This document shows positions 26,370-35,678 of a stretch of DNA of 37,649 nucleotides, piece by piece; the first letter of the stretch is position 1, and every line of letters begins with the position of its first letter. The notes under the pieces are model-generated. The model was not told the origin of the DNA. It made no database searches and saw nothing but the letters and a program-made list of their open reading frames with translations. The DNA is from Bacillota bacterium (GTDB taxonomy: Bacteria; Bacillota; Dethiobacteria; DTU022; UBA8154), in NCBI GenBank assembly GCA_012520035.1, contig JAAYOY010000183.1, forward strand, positions 1-37,649, written 5' to 3'. The position numbers were made by a program, and so were the translations under genes.

Positions 26370-27518
26370 TCATTCCCCCCTCCCGAAATACCTTTTAATA
26401 CGGCTCCAAAGACTTAATCTTTGAACCTCGTCGCCGGCCAGCAAATCAACTACACCTGCCAGCTCATCCTCAAAATAAACCTCCAGCTCTCCAATTCTTT
26501 CACCTTTTTTTAAAGGAGCTTTTAAGGGTTCATTTAAAACAAAACGGTATGATACCTTGGCTTCCTCCAACGGCTGCATCGGATAATAATAGTTTCCGCC
26601 GGCAACGGCTTTTATTTTTTTCTGCATGCCATCTGCTACCGCAACCGATTTTAAAAATTGGCCATCTGTTACAAGGTTTCTATTAGTAAAGTAATTGTAG
26701 CCATAGTCCAGTAAAGCAACAGTATCCTCCCACATCTGCGGGGCGTTTAAGACTACGGAAATCAGCCTGCGGCCATTTCTTTCGGCCGATCCGACAAAAC
26801 AACGCCCTGCCGGGGTAGTCCATCCGGTTTTTATGCCTTCAGCTCCCTCATAAAGATCAAATAATTTATTCTGGTTATAGAGATAGCGGGACCAGGGATG
26901 TCCCGGCCAGGAAATAGTTTTACTGGGGGTCGAAATAATATTACGAAATTCTTTTAACCCCATGGCATGCGCGGCAATGACCGATAAGTCATAAGCGGTG
27001 GTATAATGCTCAGGATCGTGCAGGCCGTGGGGATTGCGAAAAGAGGTATTTTTTGCCCCCAGTTCTCTCGCTCTCCTGGTCATTAATTCGGCAAATGATT
27101 CCACGCTTCCGGAGATATGTTCGCTGATTGCCACCGCAGCATCATTCCCGGAGCGCAACATCAGCCCGTACACCAGTTCTTCAAGAGTTTTTTTCTCTCC
27201 CTCTTCCAGCCAAATTGATGAACCTCCGGTATTAGCGGCCCTGGGGCTGGTGATGACCTCTTCGTCCATCTTACCCCTTTCCAGGGCGATAATCGCAGTC
27301 ATTATTTTTGTTGTACTGGCCATATATTTGGGTAAATGCGGATTTCTGGCATAGAGGATTCTTCCGCTGTTCCAGTCTAGTAAAATCGCCGCTTCAGCAG
27401 AGATTTCCGGTGGTGCTGTTTTGGCCGCGGCAGTCTTTACACCGGGTACGGCGGATAATAATGTACATGTAAACAACAAACAAATAGAGAAAAAGATAAT
27501 AATAAATCTTCTGGTCAT
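26370..27518 (-). CDS. D-alanyl-D-alanine carboxypeptidase (DacB/DacF type, S11)
   Basis: MASTTKIMTAIIALE (SxxK), LMLRSGNDAAVAISEHISG (SGN), GIKTGWTTPAGRCFVGSA (KTG). Confidence 0.92.
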   Translation of the reverse strand: MTRRFIIIFFSICLLFTCTLLSAVPGVKTAAAKTAPPEISAEAAILLDWNSGRILYARNPHLPKYMASTTKIMTAIIALERGKMDEEVITSPRAANTGGSSIWLEEGEKKTLEELVYGLMLRSGNDAAVAISEHISGSVESFAELMTRRARELGAKNTSFRNPHGLHDPEHYTTAYDLSVIAAHAMGLKEFRNIISTPSKTISWPGHPWSRYLYNQNKLFDLYEGAEGIKTGWTTPAGRCFVGSAERNGRRLISVVLNAPQMWEDTVALLDYGYNYFTNRNLVTDGQFLKSVAVADGMQKKIKAVAGGNYYYPMQPLEEAKVSYRFVLNEPLKAPLKKGERIGELEVYFEDELAGVVDLLAGDEVQRLSLWSRIKRYFGRGE

Positions 27519-27664
27519 TTCTTCCCCCTGAAGCGATACGCAGCAGAAACTGCATACTGCAACCGCAGCAGCAACAAATTACTGCTATGCGGCAGAACTG
27601 CAAACTTGAAGCGATCAGTTTCTCTAGCTATATTTATTCTGCTCTGAAGATAATAATTCATCAT
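27515..27664 (-). CDS. Candidate 49-aa small ORF filling the ytfJ-dac gap (hypothetical)
   Basis: ATG right after the ytfJ stop region; TGA overlaps the dac ATG (ATGA); MMNYYLQSRINIARETDRFKFAVLPHSSNLLLLRLQYAVSAAYRFRGKK*. Weak Shine-Dalgarno. Confidence 0.25.
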   Translation of the reverse strand: MMNYYLQSRINIARETDRFKFAVLPHSSNLLLLRLQYAVSAAYRFRGKK

Positions 27665-27665
27665 C

Positions 27666-28106
27666 TCATAGTTTGGTGATATTGCTTTTTGACCTGTCCG
27701 GTTTAATTAAGTCTTCAAGATGTTGAAATAGCTGAGGTGCAAGATCGATCAGCCTGTCAAAAACCGCGCTGCGGTCAACCGGTAAAAGCCTCACTTCACC
27801 CGTACCTACAACCAAAAAGGCTATCGGCTGAATAGAGACTCCGCCGCCACTTCCCCCCCCAAAGGGAAAACCAACCGACTGATTTTGGTTCTGGCTCTGG
27901 TTCTGAGCAGCTCCCTTTTGCTGCTCTTCCAGAACATCAAACTCTGTTCCACCTGCTACAAATCCAAATGAAACTCTGGAAACCGGAATGATAACATGGC
28001 CGTCAGGGGTCTCTACAGCATCCCCGACTATTTTATTAACATCAACCATCTCCCTTAAGTTTTCCATCGCCGTAATCATTAAACCCTGAATAGGATGTTC
28101 CGCCAT
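27666..28106 (-). CDS. ytfJ: GerW family sporulation protein YtfJ
   Basis: MAEHPIQGLMITAMENLREMVDVNKIVGDAVETPDGHVIIPVSRVSFGFVAGG; GGGSGGGVSIQPIAFLVVG. Confidence 0.93.
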   Translation of the reverse strand: MAEHPIQGLMITAMENLREMVDVNKIVGDAVETPDGHVIIPVSRVSFGFVAGGTEFDVLEEQQKGAAQNQSQNQNQSVGFPFGGGSGGGVSIQPIAFLVVGTGEVRLLPVDRSAVFDRLIDLAPQLFQHLEDLIKPDRSKSNITKL

Positions 28107-28746
28107 TTTTTATACACCCCCATATTTTTTTAAGATACACGGCAACTGCTAATTCCAGGAAGAGCCTTATTGAGTAATAAATGACCCTTAATCCGTTAAA
28201 GCGAAATTCTGCATTAAAAGTAAAAACAAGCTCTTTTTGAAAAAAAGAAGGGTAAACAAATATTCCAGGCCTCCGGCGAGATCCTGTTGTTTTTGATATG
28301 TATAAGGACAGCATGTCGGACAAAAAACTCAAAAAGCCTGTTATTATCCCGGTCCAGGATGGATCACCGGTTCCCAGCTTGACATGCAGATCCATCCTTT
28401 CCCAACCAAATGCAGTTATTAAACGGTAGATGATTAATAAGTGCTTTTTTATTCCTCTTTCGCGTGGCTCTATCCGGCCCTGCTTTTTCTTCATAAATGA
28501 AAGCAGCAACGGGAGTAGGCCCTCTTCTTCCTCCTTTAAAGAAAGCAGGTGTCTTTGATATGAAAAAAGTTTAAACCTTCTCCAGAAAAAAAGGTTCAGT
28601 TCAAAGAATACGGTATTAGTTTTCCGCAAATTATTTATTGATATGCGTATCTTTAAAGGCAGCAGGAGAATAACCAGTAATAAGGAGAGCAACAATAAAA
28701 GGAGAAACAAAAAATAAAAAGACTTTTCCGCTAACATGAAGAACAC
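28042..28746 (-). CDS. DUF2953 family protein
   Basis: N-terminal TM, conserved position upstream of ytfJ; GMTDLHVKLGTGDPSWTGIITGFL-like segment (ERMDLHVKLGTGDPSWTGIITGFLSFL). Confidence 0.75.
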   Translation of the reverse strand: MFFMLAEKSFYFLFLLLLLLSLLLVILLLPLKIRISINNLRKTNTVFFELNLFFWRRFKLFSYQRHLLSLKEEEEGLLPLLLSFMKKKQGRIEPRERGIKKHLLIIYRLITAFGWERMDLHVKLGTGDPSWTGIITGFLSFLSDMLSLYISKTTGSRRRPGIFVYPSFFQKELVFTFNAEFRFNGLRVIYYSIRLFLELAVAVYLKKIWGCIKNGGTSYSGFNDYGDGKLKGDG

Positions 28747-28802
28747 CTGCTTTTTAGTTAAGTCTTCTTATTTTAGTTTCTCCAATTTAAGGATAATAAG
28801 TA

Positions 28803-29342
28803 TTAAGTATCCAGATTCATTAATTCCTCTAATTCTTTAGAATCTTTAATACCGAAATAGTGCAAGAACTTTTCAGTTACTCCATAAAGAAGAGGTCTCC
28901 CCAATCCTTCCTTGCGCCCAGTTATTCTGATTAACCCTCTTTTTAACAGATTATCAATGACTCCATCTGCTTTAACACCGCGGATATTCTCAATCTCCAA
29001 TCTGGTGACAGGCTGTTTTGCAGCGATAATTGCAAGCGTTTCCAATGCTGCTTGACTCAAAGGGGTGTTAATTTGGTCTGCGGTAAATAATTTTTCTACA
29101 CAGGCCGCTGTTTCCGGTTTGGTTCCCAATTGGAAACCTTTCGAGGTTTCCAATAGGACAAGCCCTCTTTCATTTCTTGCCAGATCTGCCTTTATTTTTT
29201 GCAGCGAATCTTTGATTACAGCAAGGGGTACTCCACAAATCTGCCCCAGTTTATCAAGGGGTAAAGGTTCCTGGCTTAAAAAAAGAGCAGCCTCTATGAT
29301 CGCTGTTGTGGTTACTTTTTGTCCTGCGTCGTTTCCGCGCAT
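28803..29342 (-). CDS. scpB: Segregation and condensation protein B
   Basis: IIEAALFLSQEPLPLDKL; LSQAALETLAIIAAKQPVTRLEIENIRGVKADGVIDNLLKRGLI; GRPLLYGVTEKFLHYFGI. Confidence 0.94.
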   Translation of the reverse strand: MRGNDAGQKVTTTAIIEAALFLSQEPLPLDKLGQICGVPLAVIKDSLQKIKADLARNERGLVLLETSKGFQLGTKPETAACVEKLFTADQINTPLSQAALETLAIIAAKQPVTRLEIENIRGVKADGVIDNLLKRGLIRITGRKEGLGRPLLYGVTEKFLHYFGIKDSKELEELMNLDT

Positions 29343-29427
29343 TATATACCTCCGCCAAGCCGGATCCGAAGATGAAAAGCACTGTTTTCAGCTTGAAATA
29401 CACCTGTGGTTTATGTCTGATAGTAGA

Positions 29428-30204
29428 TTACATTTTTTTAGACACCTGAATCCGATGGGAATTATCCTTCTGATGAAGAGAAAGCTTTCCTCGTTTTGCC
29501 AGCTCCAAAAGGGCGGCAAATGTTAAGATTATCTCACGTTTCTCAAATTTTAGAAGGAAATCTTCCAGGAAACAGGTGGTACATTCTTTTAACCTGGAGG
29601 CAATATATCTGACTTTTTTAAGAAAGGATATTCCATCCGGCAACCTGATTTTTCCCCGTTCCGCTTCTTTTTTCGCTTCTTTTTTGTGCTTCCTCTCCCT
29701 GATGTTTAACAATGCCTGTTGTAGAACTCCTAGATCATAACCATAAAAATTTAACTGCGTGTTAACCATTAATATTTTCGGCGGCCCTGGTGAACGTAAA
29801 AAAATTTTATTCTGCTCCTCTTCCCTGTTTTTTAGTTTCGCAGCAACAGACTTATAAAAATTATATTCCAGCAGGTGCCGCACAAGCTCTTCTTTTGATC
29901 CAAAAAAAAGGGCCTCCTCCTCCCTGCCCTGGAGAAAAGAAGGAGCCTGCGGCAACAGGATTTGCGATTTTAAATATAAAAGGGAAGCGGCCATAACTAA
30001 AAAATCTCCCGCCCTGTCGGTATTCAATTGGGGTAAAGAATGCAGGTAATCGAGATACTGGTCAGTAATTTTACTTAAAGAAATATCCCGGATATCCACT
30101 TCTTCTTTATTTATAAGGTGAAAGAGGAGATCAAAGGGACCCTCGAAAGCGGACAACTTTACGTAATAAGGGTCCACTTGTTCCTGTTTGAGTAACGTTT
30201 CCAT
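29428..30204 (-). CDS. scpA: Segregation and condensation protein A
   Basis: FEGPFDLLFHLINKEEVDIRDISLSKITDQYLDYL; FLVMAASLLYLKSQILLP. Confidence 0.94.
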   Translation of the reverse strand: METLLKQEQVDPYYVKLSAFEGPFDLLFHLINKEEVDIRDISLSKITDQYLDYLHSLPQLNTDRAGDFLVMAASLLYLKSQILLPQAPSFLQGREEEALFFGSKEELVRHLLEYNFYKSVAAKLKNREEEQNKIFLRSPGPPKILMVNTQLNFYGYDLGVLQQALLNIRERKHKKEAKKEAERGKIRLPDGISFLKKVRYIASRLKECTTCFLEDFLLKFEKREIILTFAALLELAKRGKLSLHQKDNSHRIQVSKKM

Positions 30205-30418
30205 GCGTTATTCGTATACCTCCATAACCCCCTGTACGAACTTGCCGACGGATCCATTTATAAAAACCTGCCTATAGTAAACTCCTTGCTGATCTGCTCC
30301 ATTTATACTAAACGGGGCACAATACGCTTAAACAACGGGGATTCCCCTTTGATGAGTGCCGACTGGAGGAATTCCCCCAAATGCACGGCACTTAGCGGGC
30401 AAGCTTTATACGCTCCGC

Positions 30419-31408
30419 CTACACGCCCATTGCCTGGCGGACCTCCTCCATTGTTTTACGGGCTACCTTTACGGCTTTTTCCCTTCCTTCTTCCAGAATT
30501 TCATCGATTACCCGGGGGTTATTTTCTAATTCCCTGCGCCTATCATAGACCGGTGCCAGGAAATTTTGCATCCAGCCGGAAAGGTCCTTTTTACATTCCA
30601 CACAGCCAATCGCTCCTGCCCTGCAGGATTCTTCAATACCGGAAAGACCGGCAGTGTTAAAAATGCGGTGAAAGGCATAAATACTGCATATTTGCGGATT
30701 ACCCGGATCATTTTTTCGAATACGGCCCGGATCGGTTACCATCATCCGCACTTTCCCCGATATTTTTTCCGGCGGAATCGATATCTCGATGATGTTATCA
30801 TAACTCTTGCTCATTTTCCGATTATCAAGACCGGGAACCACTTTATATTCGTTTAAAATAGTAGCCGGTTCCGGAAAAATGGGTTTTTTATACAGGTAGT
30901 TTGCCCTGCGGGCAACCTCCCTGGTAAACTCGATGTGGGGTGCCTGATCCTCGCCGACAGGAACAGCATCTGCTTTGTAAAGAAGAATATCCGCCGCCTG
31001 CAAAAGGGGATAGCCCAAAAAACCGTAGGTCGCCAGGTTGCGCCCCTCGATTTGCTTTAGCTGTTCTTTGTAAGTCGGCACCCGCTCCAGCCAGGAAAGG
31101 GGGGTTATCATGGAAAGCAGCAGGTGCAGCTCCGCATGTTCTTTAACATCGGACTGCTTGAATATCACCGACTTTTCAGGATCTATTCCGCAGCTCAGCC
31201 AGTCAATAACCATTTCCTTAACATTATCCCTGATATCCTCAGTATCTTCATAGGCCGTTGTCAAAGCGTGCCAGTCCACCACACAGAAAAAACAGCGATA
31301 CTCATCCTGAAGTTTAACCCAATTTTCCAGAGCGCCAAATAAATTCCCCAGGTGAAGTTTCCCCGTTGGCCTCATTCCGCTGAGGATTGTCCCTTTTTTT
31401 GATTGCAA
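30419..31408 (-). CDS. trpS: Tryptophanyl-tRNA synthetase
   Basis: SGMRPTGKLHLGNLFGAL, GYPLLQAADILLYKADAVPVGEDQAPHIEFTREVARR, DNRKMSKSYDN. Confidence 0.96.
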   Translation of the reverse strand: MQSKKGTILSGMRPTGKLHLGNLFGALENWVKLQDEYRCFFCVVDWHALTTAYEDTEDIRDNVKEMVIDWLSCGIDPEKSVIFKQSDVKEHAELHLLLSMITPLSWLERVPTYKEQLKQIEGRNLATYGFLGYPLLQAADILLYKADAVPVGEDQAPHIEFTREVARRANYLYKKPIFPEPATILNEYKVVPGLDNRKMSKSYDNIIEISIPPEKISGKVRMMVTDPGRIRKNDPGNPQICSIYAFHRIFNTAGLSGIEESCRAGAIGCVECKKDLSGWMQNFLAPVYDRRRELENNPRVIDEILEEGREKAVKVARKTMEEVRQAMGV

Positions 31409-31442
31409 GTCAGATCAACCCTTTCAACTTTCTTTTGCTTTA

Positions 31443-32093
31443 CTAAAGAAATGGACTAACTATAATAGAAACAACTGTTTCATAAAGATTAATGATAAAA
31501 AATCCAACAGGACCCAAAATACTTCCCAACCCGCCAAAAATTAGGAGCAAAATAAGCAACAAAGGCCCATAAGGTTCAATTTGGTAATAAGTTTGCAGAT
31601 TCCGCCCTTTCAGCATTGTAGATAGTATTTTAGAGCCGTCAAGAGGCGGCAACGGTATCATATTAAAAATTGCCAGGAAAACATTATAAATTACCAGATT
31701 AAACAGGATACTGTCCAATATGCTGTACAGGCTGCTTCCATAAATATTATGCGCGGTTATTCTAAATACAATTAAGAAAAACGTAGCCAGGAAACCCAGG
31801 ATCAAATTAATTCCCGGCCCGGCAAAAGAAACCCAGAACAGGCCTTTCCTGCGATCCTTGAAGTTGAAAGGGTTAATGGGAACAGGCCTTGCCCAGCCAA
31901 AACGGACGATAACCAGCATAAGCAGGCCAATAGGATCCAGGTGGGCTAAAGGATTTAAAGTCAGTCTTCCCTGGAGTTTGGCTGTCGGATCACCCCAGTA
32001 GTATGCCATCCTGCCATGGGCATATTCGTGAAAGGTTATTGCAATCAGCAAAGCGGGTATACGTCCCAGTAAATCTGTAGGCAATGAAAACAT
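31443..32093 (-). CDS. Site-2 protease (M50) family membrane metalloprotease
   Basis: ITFHEYAHGRMAYYWGDPTAKLQGRLTLNPLAHLDPIGLL; FNMIPLPPLDGSKIL. Confidence 0.92.
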   Translation of the reverse strand: MFSLPTDLLGRIPALLIAITFHEYAHGRMAYYWGDPTAKLQGRLTLNPLAHLDPIGLLMLVIVRFGWARPVPINPFNFKDRRKGLFWVSFAGPGINLILGFLATFFLIVFRITAHNIYGSSLYSILDSILFNLVIYNVFLAIFNMIPLPPLDGSKILSTMLKGRNLQTYYQIEPYGPLLLILLLIFGGLGSILGPVGFFIINLYETVVSIIVSPFL

Positions 32094-33409
32094 TAATTAT
32101 CCCCTTCCCCGGCTTCTTCACATATTTTATTTTTTTTTATAAGAAAGGTGACAAATGCTAATTCCTCTTCTTTCCCCGCAACTTTCCCATCAAGGACAGC
32201 TTCATAGAGGCTTTTTAAGACCCTGTTAAAGGCAGGCCCGGGTTTTAAACCCTTTTCCAACAGATCTTTCCCGGTTATTAACGGCCGCCGGCAAGCCAGT
32301 TCCTGTTTAAAATAAGAGATCTGCTCACAAAGATGCGGATCCCTTTCCAGTACCGTCATTAGCGCAAGTCCTTCTTTCGGCAATTCATGAAGGAGAAAAT
32401 AAAGCTGCGCCGGGCTGACAGACGCTTGCTTAATTTTAGATATAGCTTCAGGAACCTTCTTTAAAATAGCAAACAAAGCAAGGCGTTCCTTCCTTTTCAG
32501 GCGCATGAGATGGCAGAGATAAGCAGTATCATGTTCGGATAAATCGTAAAAAAGGGCTGAAAGATAGAGAATAAAGTAATTACAATTTCCTTCAAGGCCG
32601 CTTTCCGCTGGTTCTGCAATCCTCTTTTCCAATAGAAGCAGCCTTTCTTTGAGTTGACCATTAAATTCCAGGCGAGGGAAAATATCTTTGAACAACTGCA
32701 GTTCATTCAGCCGTATTAAGATCTTTAGAGGAGAAGGTTCTTTGAAAACTAAACGGATTTCGTTATAAAGGCGTTCCTTGCTTACCTTTTCAAGCATCCT
32801 ATTCGCTATGGCTTTGCGCAGCATGAGATACGTATCTTCCTCAATTATAAAATCAAACCTTTGTTCAAAGCGAATAGCCCGGATAATGCGCAGGGGATCA
32901 TCCACAAAGCTCAGATTATACAGGATTCTGATAATTCCTCTTTCCAGATCTTCCCGTCCTCCAAAATAATCATAAAGGCGTCCAAACTTTTCAGGATTCA
33001 GGGCGCAGGCCATGGTATTGATGGTAAAGTCCCTGCGGTAAAGGTCGTTTTTCAAAGATGAGCGTTCAATATCCGGCAGCGCACCGGGGCCGGCATAAAA
33101 TTCTTGCCTTGCGGTTACCAGATCAAAAATAATTCCCCTGGATAAAATCAATTTGGCTGTACCGAATCTCTCAAAGCACTGGAGCCGCCCCGGCAATATT
33201 TTTGCTACATGCTTTGCATACTCTGTAGCAGAGCGATCGACAACTAAATCCAGATCGCGGTTTTCTTTACCCAGGAGAAGATCCCTGACAAAACCTCCCA
33301 CTGCAAAGACCTTAAATGACTCCCTCTGAGCCAAATATCCCAGAAGATAAATTGTCGCATGAAGCTCTTTGGAAAGGGAACTATTGATTAGCGGGGTAAG
33401 GTTGGTCAT
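32093..33409 (-). CDS. cca: CCA tRNA nucleotidyltransferase / poly(A) polymerase family
   Basis: VFAVGGFVRDLLLGKENRDLDLVV; RRDFTINTMACAL; DPLRIIRAIRFEQRFDF. Confidence 0.9.
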   Translation of the reverse strand: MTNLTPLINSSLSKELHATIYLLGYLAQRESFKVFAVGGFVRDLLLGKENRDLDLVVDRSATEYAKHVAKILPGRLQCFERFGTAKLILSRGIIFDLVTARQEFYAGPGALPDIERSSLKNDLYRRDFTINTMACALNPEKFGRLYDYFGGREDLERGIIRILYNLSFVDDPLRIIRAIRFEQRFDFIIEEDTYLMLRKAIANRMLEKVSKERLYNEIRLVFKEPSPLKILIRLNELQLFKDIFPRLEFNGQLKERLLLLEKRIAEPAESGLEGNCNYFILYLSALFYDLSEHDTAYLCHLMRLKRKERLALFAILKKVPEAISKIKQASVSPAQLYFLLHELPKEGLALMTVLERDPHLCEQISYFKQELACRRPLITGKDLLEKGLKPGPAFNRVLKSLYEAVLDGKVAGKEEELAFVTFLIKKNKICEEAGEGDN

Positions 33410-33654
33410 TATAATAACCCTTTGATTTTAATAAATGTTTACTTAAAAACGCTCGTTAACTGGTAACTTGTCCAAACTTCTATTGATTATACCATATAAT
33501 AACAAAAGAAAAAATATCAGAGAGAATCATAAATCACCGCCGCAATTAACCGCTAAACGAGAGGTAAGATTAAATCTTGCCCAATGCAAGGCGTTATCAG
33601 CTCTATTGAAATGCATTAGAGAAGAATGAAAGCAATTACACGATATATTGATAA

Positions 33655-33801
33655 ATTACCAGTTAATTTCTGGGTATTTCCAGTAATATTTTAGCAATTA
33701 CCAGTTATTATTTGGTAACTCCCAGTTAATAATTGGCAATTTCCAGGTAATTATTGGATTGTGCCAGGTAATTTGAACTGTTCTCCGGTAATAAATGCCT
33801 T
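33655..33801. repeat. Seven tandem degenerate 21-bp repeats
   Basis: ATTACCAGTTAATTTCTGGGT / ATTTCCAGTAATATTTTAGCA / ATTACCAGTTATTATTTGGTA / ACTCCCAGTTAATAATTGGCA / ATTTCCAGGTAATTATTGGAT / TGTGCCAGGTAATTTGAACTG / TTCTCCGGTAATAAATGCCTT; exact 21-nt period. Confidence 0.85.
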
Positions 33802-35284
33802 ATTTCTCCCCCGGAGGTGAAGTGTCGGTATCACGTGTCCGTAAAAAGGAAGGCCTGAACCCCTTAACCGGTACCGGTTTTCGAAATAAAACATTAAAAA
33901 GAGCTTTGCCGTTGAACGGCAGTAGAGGCCATAAATAGGGAAGGTTAAATGAGCGGGTGGTAGCCAGTCTGAGGAACACAAGCAATAAACCGGCGACAAA
34001 CCCATAGATTTGAAAAAACCCCGTTAATAACAATAACAGAATTTGCACCAGTCTGTTTGCCAAACCCAGCTCCCAGCTGGGGGTCGAAAAAATGCCGATC
34101 GCTACCAGTCCTATATATAGCAATACCTCGGGTACAAAAAAACCTACTGTAACAGCGATATCACCGATTAACAGCGCCCCGACAAGACCCAGGGCGGTGG
34201 CAAGCGGAGACGGAGTATGAATGCTGGCCATTCTCAGTAAATCAAGGCCGATATTTGCTACAATAAATTGCAGAAAAAGGGGGAGGGCAACCTTTTCTTT
34301 GGGACCAATAAATTGTAAAGCCTCCGGCAGCATCTCACTGTAATTTACTAATAAAAGCCAGAGGGGAACCAAAAAAATTGAAATAAAGATACCCAGCAGG
34401 CGAACCCAGCGGATATATACCCCCACAATGGGGTTATGCCTGAATTCCTCCGCATGCTGAATATGATGAAAATATGTAACGGGGGCAATCATCACGGAAG
34501 GGGATGTATCTACGATAATACACACATGCCCCTCCAGTAGATGCACTGCGGCTACATCCGGCCTTTCCGTGTAACGTACCTCGGGAAAAGGATTCCAGAA
34601 ATCACCGGTGATAAATTCTTCAACTGTTTTTTCCGCCATCGGCAAACCATCAACATCTATTTTTAAAAGCCTGCTTCTTATCTCTTCCAGGATGGCAGGA
34701 TTTATGATATCTTCGATATATAACAGCGCAACATCCGATAAAGACCTGCTGCCGATAGTAATAGCCTCGACCCTCAGTTTCGGGTCCCTCAATCTTCTTC
34801 TTATGAGGGCAACGTTAAAGAGCAGCGTTTCTACAAAACCATCTCTCGAGCCGCGGGTAATTTTTTCGATATCGGGCTCATCGGGTTGCCTGGAAGGATA
34901 CTGCCGTATATCCAAAATGATAATTTTTTTTTCGCCATCTATTAAAAATACAAGCGGGCCGCCTAAAACCTCATTGACCGCTTCTTCCAGATTATCAACC
35001 AGGGTGATTTCTCCATAAGGTAACAGTTTTGCTGTTATTTTCTCCAGCGGATTGGGCACAATGTCTTCCTGTTTTGCATCCAGGAGCGTTTGCATGATAT
35101 AGATAATTACCTCTCCGTTGGCAAAACCGTCGAGAAAGATAAAGGCTACCTTTTTGCGGCCAATATTAAACTCCCTTAAAATAACGTCAAAGCTAATGCC
35201 GATTCCTAATTCCCGGCGAAAATAATCGATATTGTCCTCGATTTTAGGATAGATAATCGTTTTATCTGCTGTCTTTTCCGGCAT
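33800..35284 (-). CDS. spoVAF: Stage V sporulation protein AF (GerA-family)
   Basis: GerA-like: GLPMAEKTVEEFITGDFWNPFPEVRYTERPDVAAVHLLEGHVCIIVDTSPSVMIAPVTYFHHIQHAEEFRHNP; downstream of spoVAE. Confidence 0.93.
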   Translation of the reverse strand: MPEKTADKTIIYPKIEDNIDYFRRELGIGISFDVILREFNIGRKKVAFIFLDGFANGEVIIYIMQTLLDAKQEDIVPNPLEKITAKLLPYGEITLVDNLEEAVNEVLGGPLVFLIDGEKKIIILDIRQYPSRQPDEPDIEKITRGSRDGFVETLLFNVALIRRRLRDPKLRVEAITIGSRSLSDVALLYIEDIINPAILEEIRSRLLKIDVDGLPMAEKTVEEFITGDFWNPFPEVRYTERPDVAAVHLLEGHVCIIVDTSPSVMIAPVTYFHHIQHAEEFRHNPIVGVYIRWVRLLGIFISIFLVPLWLLLVNYSEMLPEALQFIGPKEKVALPLFLQFIVANIGLDLLRMASIHTPSPLATALGLVGALLIGDIAVTVGFFVPEVLLYIGLVAIGIFSTPSWELGLANRLVQILLLLLTGFFQIYGFVAGLLLVFLRLATTRSFNLPYLWPLLPFNGKALFNVLFRKPVPVKGFRPSFLRTRDTDTSPPGEK

Positions 35285-35302
35285 AAAATATTTCTCCTCT
35301 TT

Positions 35303-35656
35303 CTATCCTTTTGGCTTAAAACATAGCGCCATAATAAAACCAAAAATAATTGCGGCTGTTATTCCTGTGGAGGTAAGTTCAAACATACCGGTTAACACCC
35401 CAATTACCCCGGTACGGGCAGCCTCCGACATGGCGCCTTTTGCCAGGGAATTACCGAAACTGGAGATGGGCAGCAGCGCTCCTGCACCGGCAAAATCAAT
35501 CAGACGGTCATAGAGGCCGAGCCCTCCCAGGATACCTCCTCCTATGGTAAAGCCGGTTAAAATATGACCCGGGGTTAATGGAGTCAGGTCAAATAACAAC
35601 TGTCCGATAATGCAAATAACACCGCCTACTATAAAGGCCGTTAAATAATTACCCAA
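35303..35656 (-). CDS. spoVAE: Stage V sporulation protein AE (SpoVAEB type)
   Basis: AFIVGGVICIIGQLLFDLTPLTPGHILTGFTIGGGILGGLGLYDRLIDFAGAGALLPISSFGNSLAKGA. Confidence 0.94.
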   Translation of the reverse strand: MGNYLTAFIVGGVICIIGQLLFDLTPLTPGHILTGFTIGGGILGGLGLYDRLIDFAGAGALLPISSFGNSLAKGAMSEAARTGVIGVLTGMFELTSTGITAAIIFGFIMALCFKPKG

Positions 35657-35678
35657 TGATTACACCCCTTCAGCGTGA

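Noticed and set aside
27394-27603. ORF MQFCRIAVICCCCGCSMQFLLRIASG...
   Set aside because: Out of frame across the CTGC-rich gap and the dac start; the Cys run comes from TGC/CTGC repeats.
33655-33801. 21-bp array as a CRISPR array
   Set aside because: Units are contiguous, with no unique spacers and no cas genes; it is a tandem repeat.
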